Positions 16,982-24,632 of a DNA stretch of 64,000 bases are shown one piece after another. The notes under the pieces are model-generated. The model did not search any database and was not told the DNA's origin. It saw only the letters and a list, made by a program, of their open reading frames with translations. Source of the DNA: CAVSUZ01 sp963795415 (GTDB lineage Bacteria > Pseudomonadota > Alphaproteobacteria > Acetobacterales > Acetobacteraceae); contig CAWCHQ010000001.1 of the NCBI GenBank assembly GCA_963795415.1, forward strand, positions 2,046,001 to 2,110,000, written 5' to 3'. The first letter of the stretch is position 1, and each line of letters opens with the position of its first letter. The translations under genes were made by a program, and so were the position numbers.

Positions 16982-18385
16982 CTATTCGCCGGCCAGCCGG
17001 ACCGGGGCGGACGAAGCGGGCGTGGCTTGCTGGTACAGGCCCGATATATCGGCCAACTGGTCGATACTCAGCATAGCATCCGCGAGCAGCGAGGCCCGGT
17101 TGCCGCCCAGCAACCCATCCGTCAGCCCATGGAACTTAGCCCGCAGCTCCTGCTCCGTGAGGAAATTGTCCGGCTCGCCTTTAGGAATGACGACTTTGCG
17201 GCTGTGTGTCGCATTCCCGGCACGAATCGTCAGCTTCCCGGCCATGTTGGCAGGGAATTCGGCCTGGATCTCGTCGTCGTGCTCGCAGGCAACTTTCGGC
17301 AGCAGCCGGCGGATCGCCAGGTCGTGCAGCCGGCGATAGCTGTCCCAACCCATCTCGCCGGTCGCCAAGGCACAGGCGACCACAAAAGGCCCGCTGAACT
17401 GTCCATCCACCACATTCTGCGGGTCCGCCTTTTTCGCAGCAGGCTCGCCGATCAGCAGCATCCCGGCCTTGGGAAGACCGACCGTCACCGCCTCGATCGT
17501 GTCCGGCTCAAGCCCAAGCTCCTGCCTGAGTGCGAGTGCCGCATCGATCGCCGCATGGCCGTAGCGGCATGACGGGTAAGGCTTGACCGCGGTCTGCATC
17601 AGCTCGAAGCGCTCGCCAAGCCGGTCGATCGCGCGCTCCGGCACCGGGTTCGGCGCATAAGCGTGCAGGAACCCGTGCGGACCCTCAATCGCGTCGGCCG
17701 CACCCTTGAACCCTTCGCGCACGAGCGTCGCCGCAACCAGCCCGTTGCACGCTGCCCAGCCCACCTGAGAACGCTTCGTCCAGGCGCCGTTGACCAGGAA
17801 CTCCAGACTGCCGGCGCACTGGCTGAGCACGGTGCCGAGAGCGCCCGCAACGCCGTGCGCGTCGAGACCGAACACGCGAGCTGCGGCGGCCGCCGCGCCG
17901 AACGCGCCGCATGTCGCAGTGGGATGAAACCCCCGATCATAGTGGTCCTGGGCGGGAAGCGCGAGCGCGATTCGGCAGGTGATCTCATAGCCGACAATAA
18001 TCGCCGCCAGCACGTCGGCTCCGGATGCGCCCGTCATCTGCCCGGCTGCCAAGGCGGCCGGGATCACGGGCGCGCCCGGATGCAGGCTGGCCGCAGCATG
18101 CGTGTCGTCGAAATCGAGCGAATGCGCCAGCGCGCCATTCAGGAACGCAGCTCCGGCCGGACCGTAGCGCGCCGGGTCGCCAAACACCCCGCAGGAGCCG
18201 CTCGCCATGCCTGTCGCACGAACCATCCGAAGGAAGGAGTCCGTGCTTTCCGCGTCATGGCGCGCGCGAACGATGTTCCCCACAAGGTCGAGCAGCAGGA
18301 AGCGCGCGCGCTCGACAACCTCCTGCGGCAGTTGCGCCAGCGAAATCTTTGCCGCGAACTCGGACAGGCGCCCGGTAATGGCCAT
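16982..18385 (-). CDS. MmgE/PrpD family protein
   Basis: A 467-residue protein with the start at 18385 (MAITGRLSEFAAKI), preceded by GGAG. Family marks are NGALAHSLDFDDTH, HPGAPVIPAALA, GYEITCRIA, FHPTATCGAFGAAAAAA and VKPYPSCRYGHA. Members include 2-methylcitrate dehydratase PrpD and cis-aconitate decarboxylase-like enzymes. No methylcitrate cycle genes are near, so the substrate is unknown. The upstream neighbour is a divergent DHA2 exporter 70 bp away. Its stop is 9 bp from the convergent RND gene, with a short GCCGGC stem overlapping the two ends. Confidence 0.85.
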   Translation of the reverse strand: MAITGRLSEFAAKISLAQLPQEVVERARFLLLDLVGNIVRARHDAESTDSFLRMVRATGMASGSCGVFGDPARYGPAGAAFLNGALAHSLDFDDTHAAASLHPGAPVIPAALAAGQMTGASGADVLAAIIVGYEITCRIALALPAQDHYDRGFHPTATCGAFGAAAAAARVFGLDAHGVAGALGTVLSQCAGSLEFLVNGAWTKRSQVGWAACNGLVAATLVREGFKGAADAIEGPHGFLHAYAPNPVPERAIDRLGERFELMQTAVKPYPSCRYGHAAIDAALALRQELGLEPDTIEAVTVGLPKAGMLLIGEPAAKKADPQNVVDGQFSGPFVVACALATGEMGWDSYRRLHDLAIRRLLPKVACEHDDEIQAEFPANMAGKLTIRAGNATHSRKVVIPKGEPDNFLTEQELRAKFHGLTDGLLGGNRASLLADAMLSIDQLADISGLYQQATPASSAPVRLAGE

Positions 18386-18455
18386 AAGCGGTCTCCTTCG
18401 CAGGCAATCTGGCGTCTGGCGCACCGTAAAGCAAACCGTCACAATCGGCGCCGCC

Positions 18456-19967
18456 ATGTCCGGATCGGACCACCGCGTTCCACACCGCCGGCTCATCACC
18501 CTGTGCGTCATGATGGCGACGCTGATGCAGGTGCTCGATTCCGCGATCGCCAACGTGGCGCTGCCCTACATGCAGGGGAGCCTCTCGGCGACCCAGGACC
18601 AGATTACCTGGGTGCTGACGTCCTACGTCATCGCCGCGGCAATCATGACCGCTCCGGTTGGCTGGATGGCGATCCGGTTCGGTCGGAAACGCCTGTTCCT
18701 CATCTGCCTGGCGGGGTTCACGGTCACCTCGATGCTGTGCGGCGCGGCGCAGTCGCTGCCCCAGATGGTCGGATTCCGCATTCTACAGGGGATGTGCGGG
18801 GCCGCGCTGGTGCCGCTGTCGCAGGCGACCATGCTCGACATCTATCCATTCCACCGACGCGCCCACGCGATGGCCATCTTCAGTTCGGGTGTGATGTTCG
18901 GTCCGATCATGGGCCCAACGCTCGGGGGATACCTGACCGAGGTCTATAACTGGCGATACGTGTTCTATGTGAACCTGCCGTTCGGCATTCTGGCAATTAC
19001 CGGTCTCGCCATCTTCATGCCCCGGACCGACCCGAAATCGGAGATGCGGTTCGACTGGTGGGGCTTCAGCGTGCTCGCCATCGGGGTTGGCGCACTGCAG
19101 ATGATGCTGGACCGCGGACAGTTGCTGGACTGGTTCAGCTCCAGCGAAATCATTCTGGAGGCGACGCTTGCCGGTCTGGGGTTATATCTGTTCGTCGTGC
19201 ATATGCTCACGGCGCGCAAGCCCTTCCTGAGTCCCGAACTCTTCCGTGACCGGAATTTCATCGCCTCGGTGGGAATGCAGTTCTGTGTCTCGATGCTGAT
19301 GCTGGCGACATCGGCGCTGCTGGCCCCGTATCTGGAGAATCTGGCCGATTATCCGGTGTTCGACGCGGGAATTTCGCTGGCACCGCGCGGGCTGGGCACG
19401 ATGGTAGCCATGTTCTTCGCAAGCTGGCTGTCGAACCACGTGGACCGGCGCAAGATCATGGGAGGCGGCCTTATCATCCTCGGCCTGGCGTTGCATGAAA
19501 TGAGCCGGTGGACCCCGGACGTGTCGCAACAGCAGATGATGGTGACGCTGATTATTCAGGGCGTGGCGACGGGGCTCATTTTCAATCCGATGACGGTTTT
19601 GGCGTTCGTCACGCTGCCCGCCCGGCTTCGGGGGGACGCGACGGCGATGCAGGCGCTGTCACGCAACATGGGGTCGGCCATTGGCATTTCGGTCACGACC
19701 TTCACCCTGGCGCGCAGCGCCCAGGAGATGCACGCGGACATCGTGGCCGGCATCACGCCGTTCGACCGGCTGTTGCAGGCCGGCAATGCCGTCTCGCACT
19801 TCCTGTCGCCGCAAACCAGGACCGGGGCCGCCCTGCTGGACCAGACAATTCAGCGACAGGCGGAAATCATCGCGTACAACAACGATTTTCCCATGATGGC
19901 GTTCGCGGTCATTCCGCCGCTTTTGCTTCTGCTGTTGCTGCGCCCAAGCCGGGCCGCCGTTCGCTGA
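18456..19967 (+). CDS. DHA2 family multidrug exporter (EmrB/QacA type)
   Basis: A 503-residue MFS protein with 14 predicted membrane segments. It shows the DHA motif D1 (LDSAIANVALPYM), motif A (GWMAIRFGRKRLF), RILQG (motif B) and motif C (GPIMGPTLGGYL). The start at 18456 (MSGSDHRVPHRRLI) is preferred to a longer frame from 18207 that overlaps the divergent gene. It probably exports hydrophobic compounds by proton antiport. EmrA-type adaptor and outer-membrane genes are not present. Confidence 0.85.
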   Translation: MSGSDHRVPHRRLITLCVMMATLMQVLDSAIANVALPYMQGSLSATQDQITWVLTSYVIAAAIMTAPVGWMAIRFGRKRLFLICLAGFTVTSMLCGAAQSLPQMVGFRILQGMCGAALVPLSQATMLDIYPFHRRAHAMAIFSSGVMFGPIMGPTLGGYLTEVYNWRYVFYVNLPFGILAITGLAIFMPRTDPKSEMRFDWWGFSVLAIGVGALQMMLDRGQLLDWFSSSEIILEATLAGLGLYLFVVHMLTARKPFLSPELFRDRNFIASVGMQFCVSMLMLATSALLAPYLENLADYPVFDAGISLAPRGLGTMVAMFFASWLSNHVDRRKIMGGGLIILGLALHEMSRWTPDVSQQQMMVTLIIQGVATGLIFNPMTVLAFVTLPARLRGDATAMQALSRNMGSAIGISVTTFTLARSAQEMHADIVAGITPFDRLLQAGNAVSHFLSPQTRTGAALLDQTIQRQAEIIAYNNDFPMMAFAVIPPLLLLLLLRPSRAAVR

Positions 19968-20169
19968 ACCGAAACCCCGTGGGGTGCGAAGACCACGACA
20001 TGGGAAAATCGTGGGTCATGCAGCCGTGTTTGGCACTGGAGGCTTGCATGGAATCGGCTCATTGGATCATCATTGCTCAGCCGGGACGTGCCGGAGAGCG
20101 GAAGGTAGTCGGGCCTCCGTGGCCAAACGAATATGTCGTAGATCGAGTGAAGGAGGCGGGCCCGCCGAC

Positions 20170-21102
20170 ATGTCGAGCAAAATTGGTTTTCGGGTTTATC
20201 TATTGACGCTTTCCAAAGAGCGGGACCGCAAACCTCTCCCATTCGATTCTGAAGGCATCACGACGCCAGTTCCGACATTCTTGACAAAATTCGTCGAGGA
20301 GCATTCTCAAGCCAATGCCGGCGCCAACAAAGATGCCGAACGCCAACGCACTTGGTATTTTGACCCTAAGCCGACGCAAGAAACTGGAACCGATAAAGGA
20401 TACATTAGATACGGCACCTTCGGCTTTGAAAGCGACCTTGTAGATTCGAAAACAAAGGCACATAAGTATCGGCGGGAGACAAACGACGTGGAGATCATCC
20501 CGCTCTTCTATGAATTTTGGCAGCCCCAAGGGCTTAACCACGCCTTCGCTGCTTTCCAGTCGTTCCAAGGGAGGTCATGTATTGAACTTGTTACATCTAG
20601 GATGTGTGACGCTTTCAGCAAGCAAAACCCCAAGTTTAAATTGATCATTAAGAAGCTGCTTCCGACCGGGTCGGGCGGAATATATGGCTCTGCGTCAGTC
20701 AAAAGCTTGCGCTTGATTAAGAAAAATGCTCCCTCCGACGTCGCAGACAAGTATCTCAAGTCCCATACCGACCGTGTCATTGATTTCGAGATTACGCTGA
20801 CCGCTCATCGCAAGGGTTTTCTGGGAAAGCTGAGTGCGCTAACAGACTTTATGAAGTCTGCAACTAGTGGAGTTGTGGAACATGATGGCGTTGTTTTCGA
20901 GGAAGCCGTTGCTGAGATTGACTTTGGTGGTCGGCGGCGGCGCGTGGGAATTTTTGGTCACAATTCAGACGCGGGAGTCATCGATCTAACCGATTCGATA
21001 GAACGGGGATCTGATGGCCATCCTACCTTTGACTCAATGAGCAAGGAGTTGGCGAATTTACTAATGGAATTTCAGACAGTTTTGGGGAAGCGCCCGCCGT
21101 GA
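20170..21102 (+). CDS. Unknown soluble protein, first gene of a low-GC two-gene module
   Basis: A 310-residue protein that I do not recognise. The start at 20170 (MSSKIGFRVYLLTLSK) follows AAGGAGG at 20150-20156; the long frame upstream is GC-rich and unlike it. No signal peptide or membrane helix is visible. A central block (EIIPLFYEFWQPQ, AFQSFQGRSCIELV, FKLIIKKLLP) looks like an alternating beta/alpha domain; the C-terminus is acidic and helical. GC content is about 50 percent, far below neighbours, a sign of transfer. Its TGA overlaps the next gene's GTG in a GTGA, so the two proteins are made together. A soluble sensor with a small membrane partner recalls RexA-RexB and Kiwa phage-exclusion systems in layout; homology is not claimed. 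Confidence 0.75.
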   Translation: MSSKIGFRVYLLTLSKERDRKPLPFDSEGITTPVPTFLTKFVEEHSQANAGANKDAERQRTWYFDPKPTQETGTDKGYIRYGTFGFESDLVDSKTKAHKYRRETNDVEIIPLFYEFWQPQGLNHAFAAFQSFQGRSCIELVTSRMCDAFSKQNPKFKLIIKKLLPTGSGGIYGSASVKSLRLIKKNAPSDVADKYLKSHTDRVIDFEITLTAHRKGFLGKLSALTDFMKSATSGVVEHDGVVFEEAVAEIDFGGRRRRVGIFGHNSDAGVIDLTDSIERGSDGHPTFDSMSKELANLLMEFQTVLGKRPP

Positions 21103-21623
21103 AAATCGATATTTCAGAAATCGTAAGGGATCACCTTCGAACGCTGCGCAATGATGCGTCCGGGAAGCGGTCTCTTTGGGATTTGGTCGTCTTTTATTTT
21201 CTCCCAATCGCGATTGGAGCTGTCGTTTATGCAACAAGCGTTGAGGTTTCAAAGGACATCTATAATATGTCATTGACTTTATTTGGGATATTCGTGGCCT
21301 TGCTTCTTAATCTTCAAGTCGCCGTATTCGGTATATACAACAGGAAATGGAATGCGCCGTCAGATGAGAAGCTGGCCAAAATCCAAGCTTTGTCCGTAGA
21401 AACTCGTCACATGATATTACGGGAGCTGAACGCAAACATATCTTATCTCATACTCCTCTCTACGATCGCTATTATGTTTTTCCTTGTCGCTTATGCCACA
21501 AAGTGGATTGGAAAATTGCCATCGTGTTTATCAGCTACCATCTACTCTCACTTCGTTTTGACATTGCTCATGGTTGTGAAGAGGGCACATATTCTGTTCC
21601 AGGCGGAGTACGACCAAGGCTAG
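21099..21623 (+). CDS. Unknown four-helix membrane protein, second gene of the module
   Basis: A 174-residue protein starting at a GTG that overlaps the stop of the preceding gene. It has about four hydrophobic segments (residues 28-46, 57-79, 114-134 and 144-160), a basic amphipathic N-terminus and a cytoplasmic loop of about 34 residues rich in charge between helices 2 and 3. GC falls to near 40 percent in places, the lowest in the window. The size and topology match small ion-channel-like effectors such as RexB or KwaA, but no family motif is recognised. With its coupled soluble partner it is a plausible membrane-acting effector. The alternative is a housekeeping-neutral acquired pair. Confidence 0.75.
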   Translation: MKIDISEIVRDHLRTLRNDASGKRSLWDLVVFYFLPIAIGAVVYATSVEVSKDIYNMSLTLFGIFVALLLNLQVAVFGIYNRKWNAPSDEKLAKIQALSVETRHMILRELNANISYLILLSTIAIMFFLVAYATKWIGKLPSCLSATIYSHFVLTLLMVVKRAHILFQAEYDQG

Positions 21624-21878
21624 TATCCCGAGAAGCGTGCGTCGTGAAGTGAGGCTGGGCCGCCTAAATGGATATCCCTATAAAACCGATAAGGAGCCGA
21701 TACCAGGCTCGCTCCCCGGCTTTCCGAAACGGCAAACCTGGCAAATGCGCCATGATCACGGATTAGAGAGCCGCCGGCATTTGATTGCCTGAAGGGCGCA
21801 TTTGCGCTCTTTGCGCCCGGTCCGTCCCGGCGGTCTTGCGGAAATCAGGCATGGCCCAGGACGGACAAGGAGAATTCC

Positions 21879-23090
21879 ATGGATTTCGAAGCCTTCTTTC
21901 GCCAGCAGCTATCCGAACTCAGGCGTGAAGGACGTTATCGGACCTTCGCGGACCTCGAGCGGAAGGCCGGCAGCTTCCCGCGGGCGGCCCACCACAAGGG
22001 ACGCGACCGGACCGAGGTGACCGTCTGGTGCTCCAATGATTATCTCGGCATGGGTCAGCATCCCCTGGTCTTGCAGGCGATGCATGAGGCTCTGGACCGA
22101 TGCGGCGCTGGCGCAGGCGGGACGCGCAACATCGCCGGGACTAACCATTATCATGTGCTGCTGGAGCAGGAGCTGGCGGATCTGCATGCGAAGGAGGCGG
22201 CGCTTCTGTTCAACTCCGGCTACATGTCGAACTGGGCTACGCTGAGCACTCTGGCCGCGCGGCTGCCCGGCTGCGTGGTTTTATCGGATGAACTGAACCA
22301 CGCCTCGATGATCGAGGGCATACGCCACAGCCGGGCGGAGAAAATCACATTCTTGCACAATGATGCGCGTGATCTGGAACGAAAGCTTGCTTCGCTTGAT
22401 CCGCAACGGCCCAAGCTCGTCGCCTTTGAATCGGTGTATTCGATGGACGGCGACATCGCGCCGGTTTCTGCTCTTTGCGATGTGGCGGATGCTCACGGCG
22501 CCCTCACTTACCTGGACGAAGTCCATGCCGTGGGTCTCTATGGCCCGCGCGGCGGTGGGATTACGGAGCAATCAGGGCTGGCGCACCGCCTTACGGTAAT
22601 CGAAGGGACGCTGGCGAAGGCCTTCGGCGTGGTGGGCGGCTACATCGCCGGCTCGGCGGGGCTATGCGACTTCGTTCGCAGCTTTGCCTCCGGGTTCATT
22701 TTCACCACGGCTCTGCCGCCCGCGATTGCCGCCGGAGCGCTTGCCAGCATCCGGCACCTGAAGGTCAGCGCGGAGGAACGCAACCTGCAGCGGGAACGCG
22801 TTGCTCTGGTACGGCGGCGGCTGAATGAAACCGGCATACCGCATCTGGACAATCCCAGTCACATCATCCCCGTGATGGTGGGTGATGCGCTGTTGTGCAA
22901 GCAGATCAGTGACCGGCTGCTCGAACAATTTGGCATTTATATACAGCCGATAAATTACCCTACGGTTGCCCGGGGCACGGAGCGGCTGCGCATCACGCCG
23001 TCTCCGTTGCATAGTGAGGCGGATGTCGAGCATCTGGTATGCGCTCTTCGCGCTGTCTGGTCCGACCTGAATGTCCGCCGGGCGGCCTAA
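21879..23090 (+). CDS. hemA: 5-aminolevulinate synthase
   Basis: A 403-residue ALA synthase of the alphaproteobacterial (Shemin) type, condensing glycine and succinyl-CoA in the first step of heme synthesis. The start at 21879 follows AAGGAGA. Visible marks are NDYLGMGQHP, the substrate-binding GAGAGGTRNIAGT, DELNHASMIEG, YLDEVHAVGLYG and the PLP lysine Lys247 in EGTLAKAFG. Length is normal. In the 250 bp upstream an inverted repeat (GGGCGCA at 21794-21800, TGCGCCC at 21812-21818) could be a control element or the end of the preceding transcript. Confidence 0.97.
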   Translation: MDFEAFFRQQLSELRREGRYRTFADLERKAGSFPRAAHHKGRDRTEVTVWCSNDYLGMGQHPLVLQAMHEALDRCGAGAGGTRNIAGTNHYHVLLEQELADLHAKEAALLFNSGYMSNWATLSTLAARLPGCVVLSDELNHASMIEGIRHSRAEKITFLHNDARDLERKLASLDPQRPKLVAFESVYSMDGDIAPVSALCDVADAHGALTYLDEVHAVGLYGPRGGGITEQSGLAHRLTVIEGTLAKAFGVVGGYIAGSAGLCDFVRSFASGFIFTTALPPAIAAGALASIRHLKVSAEERNLQRERVALVRRRLNETGIPHLDNPSHIIPVMVGDALLCKQISDRLLEQFGIYIQPINYPTVARGTERLRITPSPLHSEADVEHLVCALRAVWSDLNVRRAA

Positions 23091-23107
23091 CAAGAAACCT
23101 GCTTGAT

Positions 23108-23205
23108 TGCGGCGAGGGGCGCGGCGGTCATCGCGAGGTCCGCGAAGCATGTCCTCGGGCCGGCCACCGGCCGGACCCGGGGGCGGGCCGTGGCGATCCA
23201 GGCGA
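23108..23205. repeat. Dispersed palindromic repeat, copy 1
   Basis: A stretch just after hemA contains GTCATCGCGAGG, CGCGAAGCATGTCC, and a GGCCGG/CCGGCC hairpin centred near 23166. The 33 bp at 23148-23180 match the reverse complement of 63926-63958 at 30 of 33 positions. It belongs to the extragenic repeat type with 'GTCAT..CGCGAA.CATG' ends common in alphaproteobacteria. Confidence 0.65.
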
Positions 23206-23299
23206 ACCTCCTTGCTGCCGCAAGGACTTCGAACCTGTCGGCGTCTGTTCGGACCTTTCTGTCGGCGACACTACCTGCGGCAGCGATCGGGCATGTGAC

Positions 23300-23679
23300 C
23301 GTGCTCGCTGCAGTCACTAGCCTGCTGTGGTCGCGAGCCGAGAAGGTGCGAGAGCGGGCACTTCAATCTTACAATCCCTTTCGCCAAGGGCGAAGCACGG
23401 ATCCGGTGGTAGTGCGCCATTTACTTCTGAGTTGGTCGATCGCGACGATCGAACTCAGTGATCCCGAATGGCGCGCGAAACTCGGTGCTGCCTTTGAAGC
23501 CCTGGGTGCCTGCCGGCTAGCTGCGAGCGCAACGAATCCGCGGCTCTTCGCCAGGCAGTCATTCGTTCCGTCGCGACTCCTGTTGATGTTGGCGTCCTGC
23601 AGTTCTTCCCCGTCGTCGAGCGTATTGACGCGCCGAAAGCCGCATCCTGATCAGCCTCACGCTGAGGGAGCAGGTCTGA
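23300..23679 (+). pseudogene. C-terminal remnant of an unknown island gene
   Basis: The frame around 23330-23545 reads KVRERALQSYNPF, VRHLLLSWSIATIEL and LGAAFEALGAC. After a shift near 23545 another frame continues RQAVIRSVATPVDVGV and LQFFPVVERIDAP. A second shift near 23635 leads to ESRILISLTLREQV and a TGA at 23677-23679. That TGA overlaps the ATG of the next remnant (TGATG), so the original genes were translationally coupled. The N-terminal part is missing. I do not recognise the family. It is probably the tail of a large protein of the same decayed island as the two remnants that follow. Confidence 0.5.
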
Positions 23680-23855
23680 TGCCGACGGCTTCGCGCGATC
23701 TCCACGGCCCCGCGCAATCGCGCGCTGTCAGGGACCTCTTCCAGAGCTTGTTCGCCGCCGAATTAATCAACCCGAGCCCTAAACTCTGGCTGTTCTTCGC
23801 TTGGATCTCAGACGTCGAAATCCTCGACAATTCAGCGCGTCAGTTCGCGGCCCTG
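23679..23855 (+). pseudogene. N-terminal fragment of a PLD-like (DpdK-type?) protein
   Basis: From the ATG at 23679 (MPTASRDLHGPAQSRAV), about 59 residues read DLFQSLFAAELINPSPKLW, FFAWISDVEILDN and SARQFAAL. This resembles the start of phospholipase D-fold proteins, in particular the DpdK component of 7-deazapurine DNA-modification islands, by recollection of the pattern AELI.PS..LW...WISD...LDN. The HKD motifs expected downstream are absent: the sequence runs straight into a different protein, so an internal deletion has removed most of the gene. The family name needs a profile search. Confidence 0.4.
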
Positions 23856-24566
23856 GAAACACCGATCGACGATGCCCGCAACGCACTCGTGCAGGTCGAC
23901 GCAATCGACAGCGTCGATGCACTCGCGTCCGCGGTCAAGGCCCTGGCGAAACTGAGTCCGGAAGATCTTGCACAACTGCGCGAAGCGGAGCCGTTCAGGT
24001 CGGCGTTCCATGTCACCGAGGAATCCTCGGATGCCGTAGTCACGACCTCTTGGATCACATGGTTCGAAAGGGCGGTCGACCCGTCGTTCACCGCTGCTCT
24101 CGACATTGCGCGCCACGGCAAAGATGAATGGCCAATCGAATTCGGGGCTGGAGACCCAGCGGCAGTCCAGGCATTTGTATCAGCGCTTGAAAAGGCTCAG
24201 AGCGACGATCTTGCCTGCGAGCGGACTGCACACGCGCCACCGTTTCTCGTTGCTTGGCTTTAACGCGATCCGGACTTCCCGCGGGCCGCTATGGTGCCGA
24301 TCTACGCGAATTTGCTGACCTTGTTCGCTCTCGGGTCCGCGCGCGGGAGCGGCACCTACGAACCGAGCCAGATCTTGCTCAGCGCCCTGCTGTCTGCTGG
24401 CTTGGACGTCAAAGCCTACCGGGCCCTGATTGCCGATGTCGAAGAATTGGCTGGCGAAGGTTTCGGCCTAGACATGGTCTATTGGGTACTTGAGATCATC
24501 GAAGACTTCATGCGGGCAAGCATCCCTGCCGCCGAGGCGCGAGAGACCTTTCTGCACGGCGTCCTG
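23856..24566 (+). pseudogene. C-terminal remnant of an unknown island gene, with nonsense codon
   Basis: About 236 residues of one reading frame: VDALASAVKALAKLSPEDLA, FRSAFHVTEESSDAVV, SWITWFERAVDPSF, then FLVAWL, a TAA at 24261-24263, and on in the same frame RDPDFPRAAMVPIYANLL, EPSQILLSALLSAGLD and a C-terminal EDFMRASIPAAEAR. A single CAA to TAA change would explain the stop. The helical, repeat-poor sequence has no motif I can name. It is fused at its 5' end to the PLD-like fragment and its 3' end runs into a primase remnant, so both borders are deletion joints. Confidence 0.5.
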
Positions 24567-24632
24567 TGTGTCAACGCACATTGGCGTTTTCGATGTTCTG
24601 CTGACCGAAGGCCGGAAGACGCGGCGGTTCTG

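Noticed and set aside
20048..20206. 52-codon ORF just before the low-GC module
   Set aside because: Overlaps the better-supported start at 20170, has no ribosome site and no recognisable protein pattern.
21769..21815. FNR-type site ahead of hemA
   Set aside because: TTGAT is present at 21781 but the second half-site does not match ATCAA at the right spacing.
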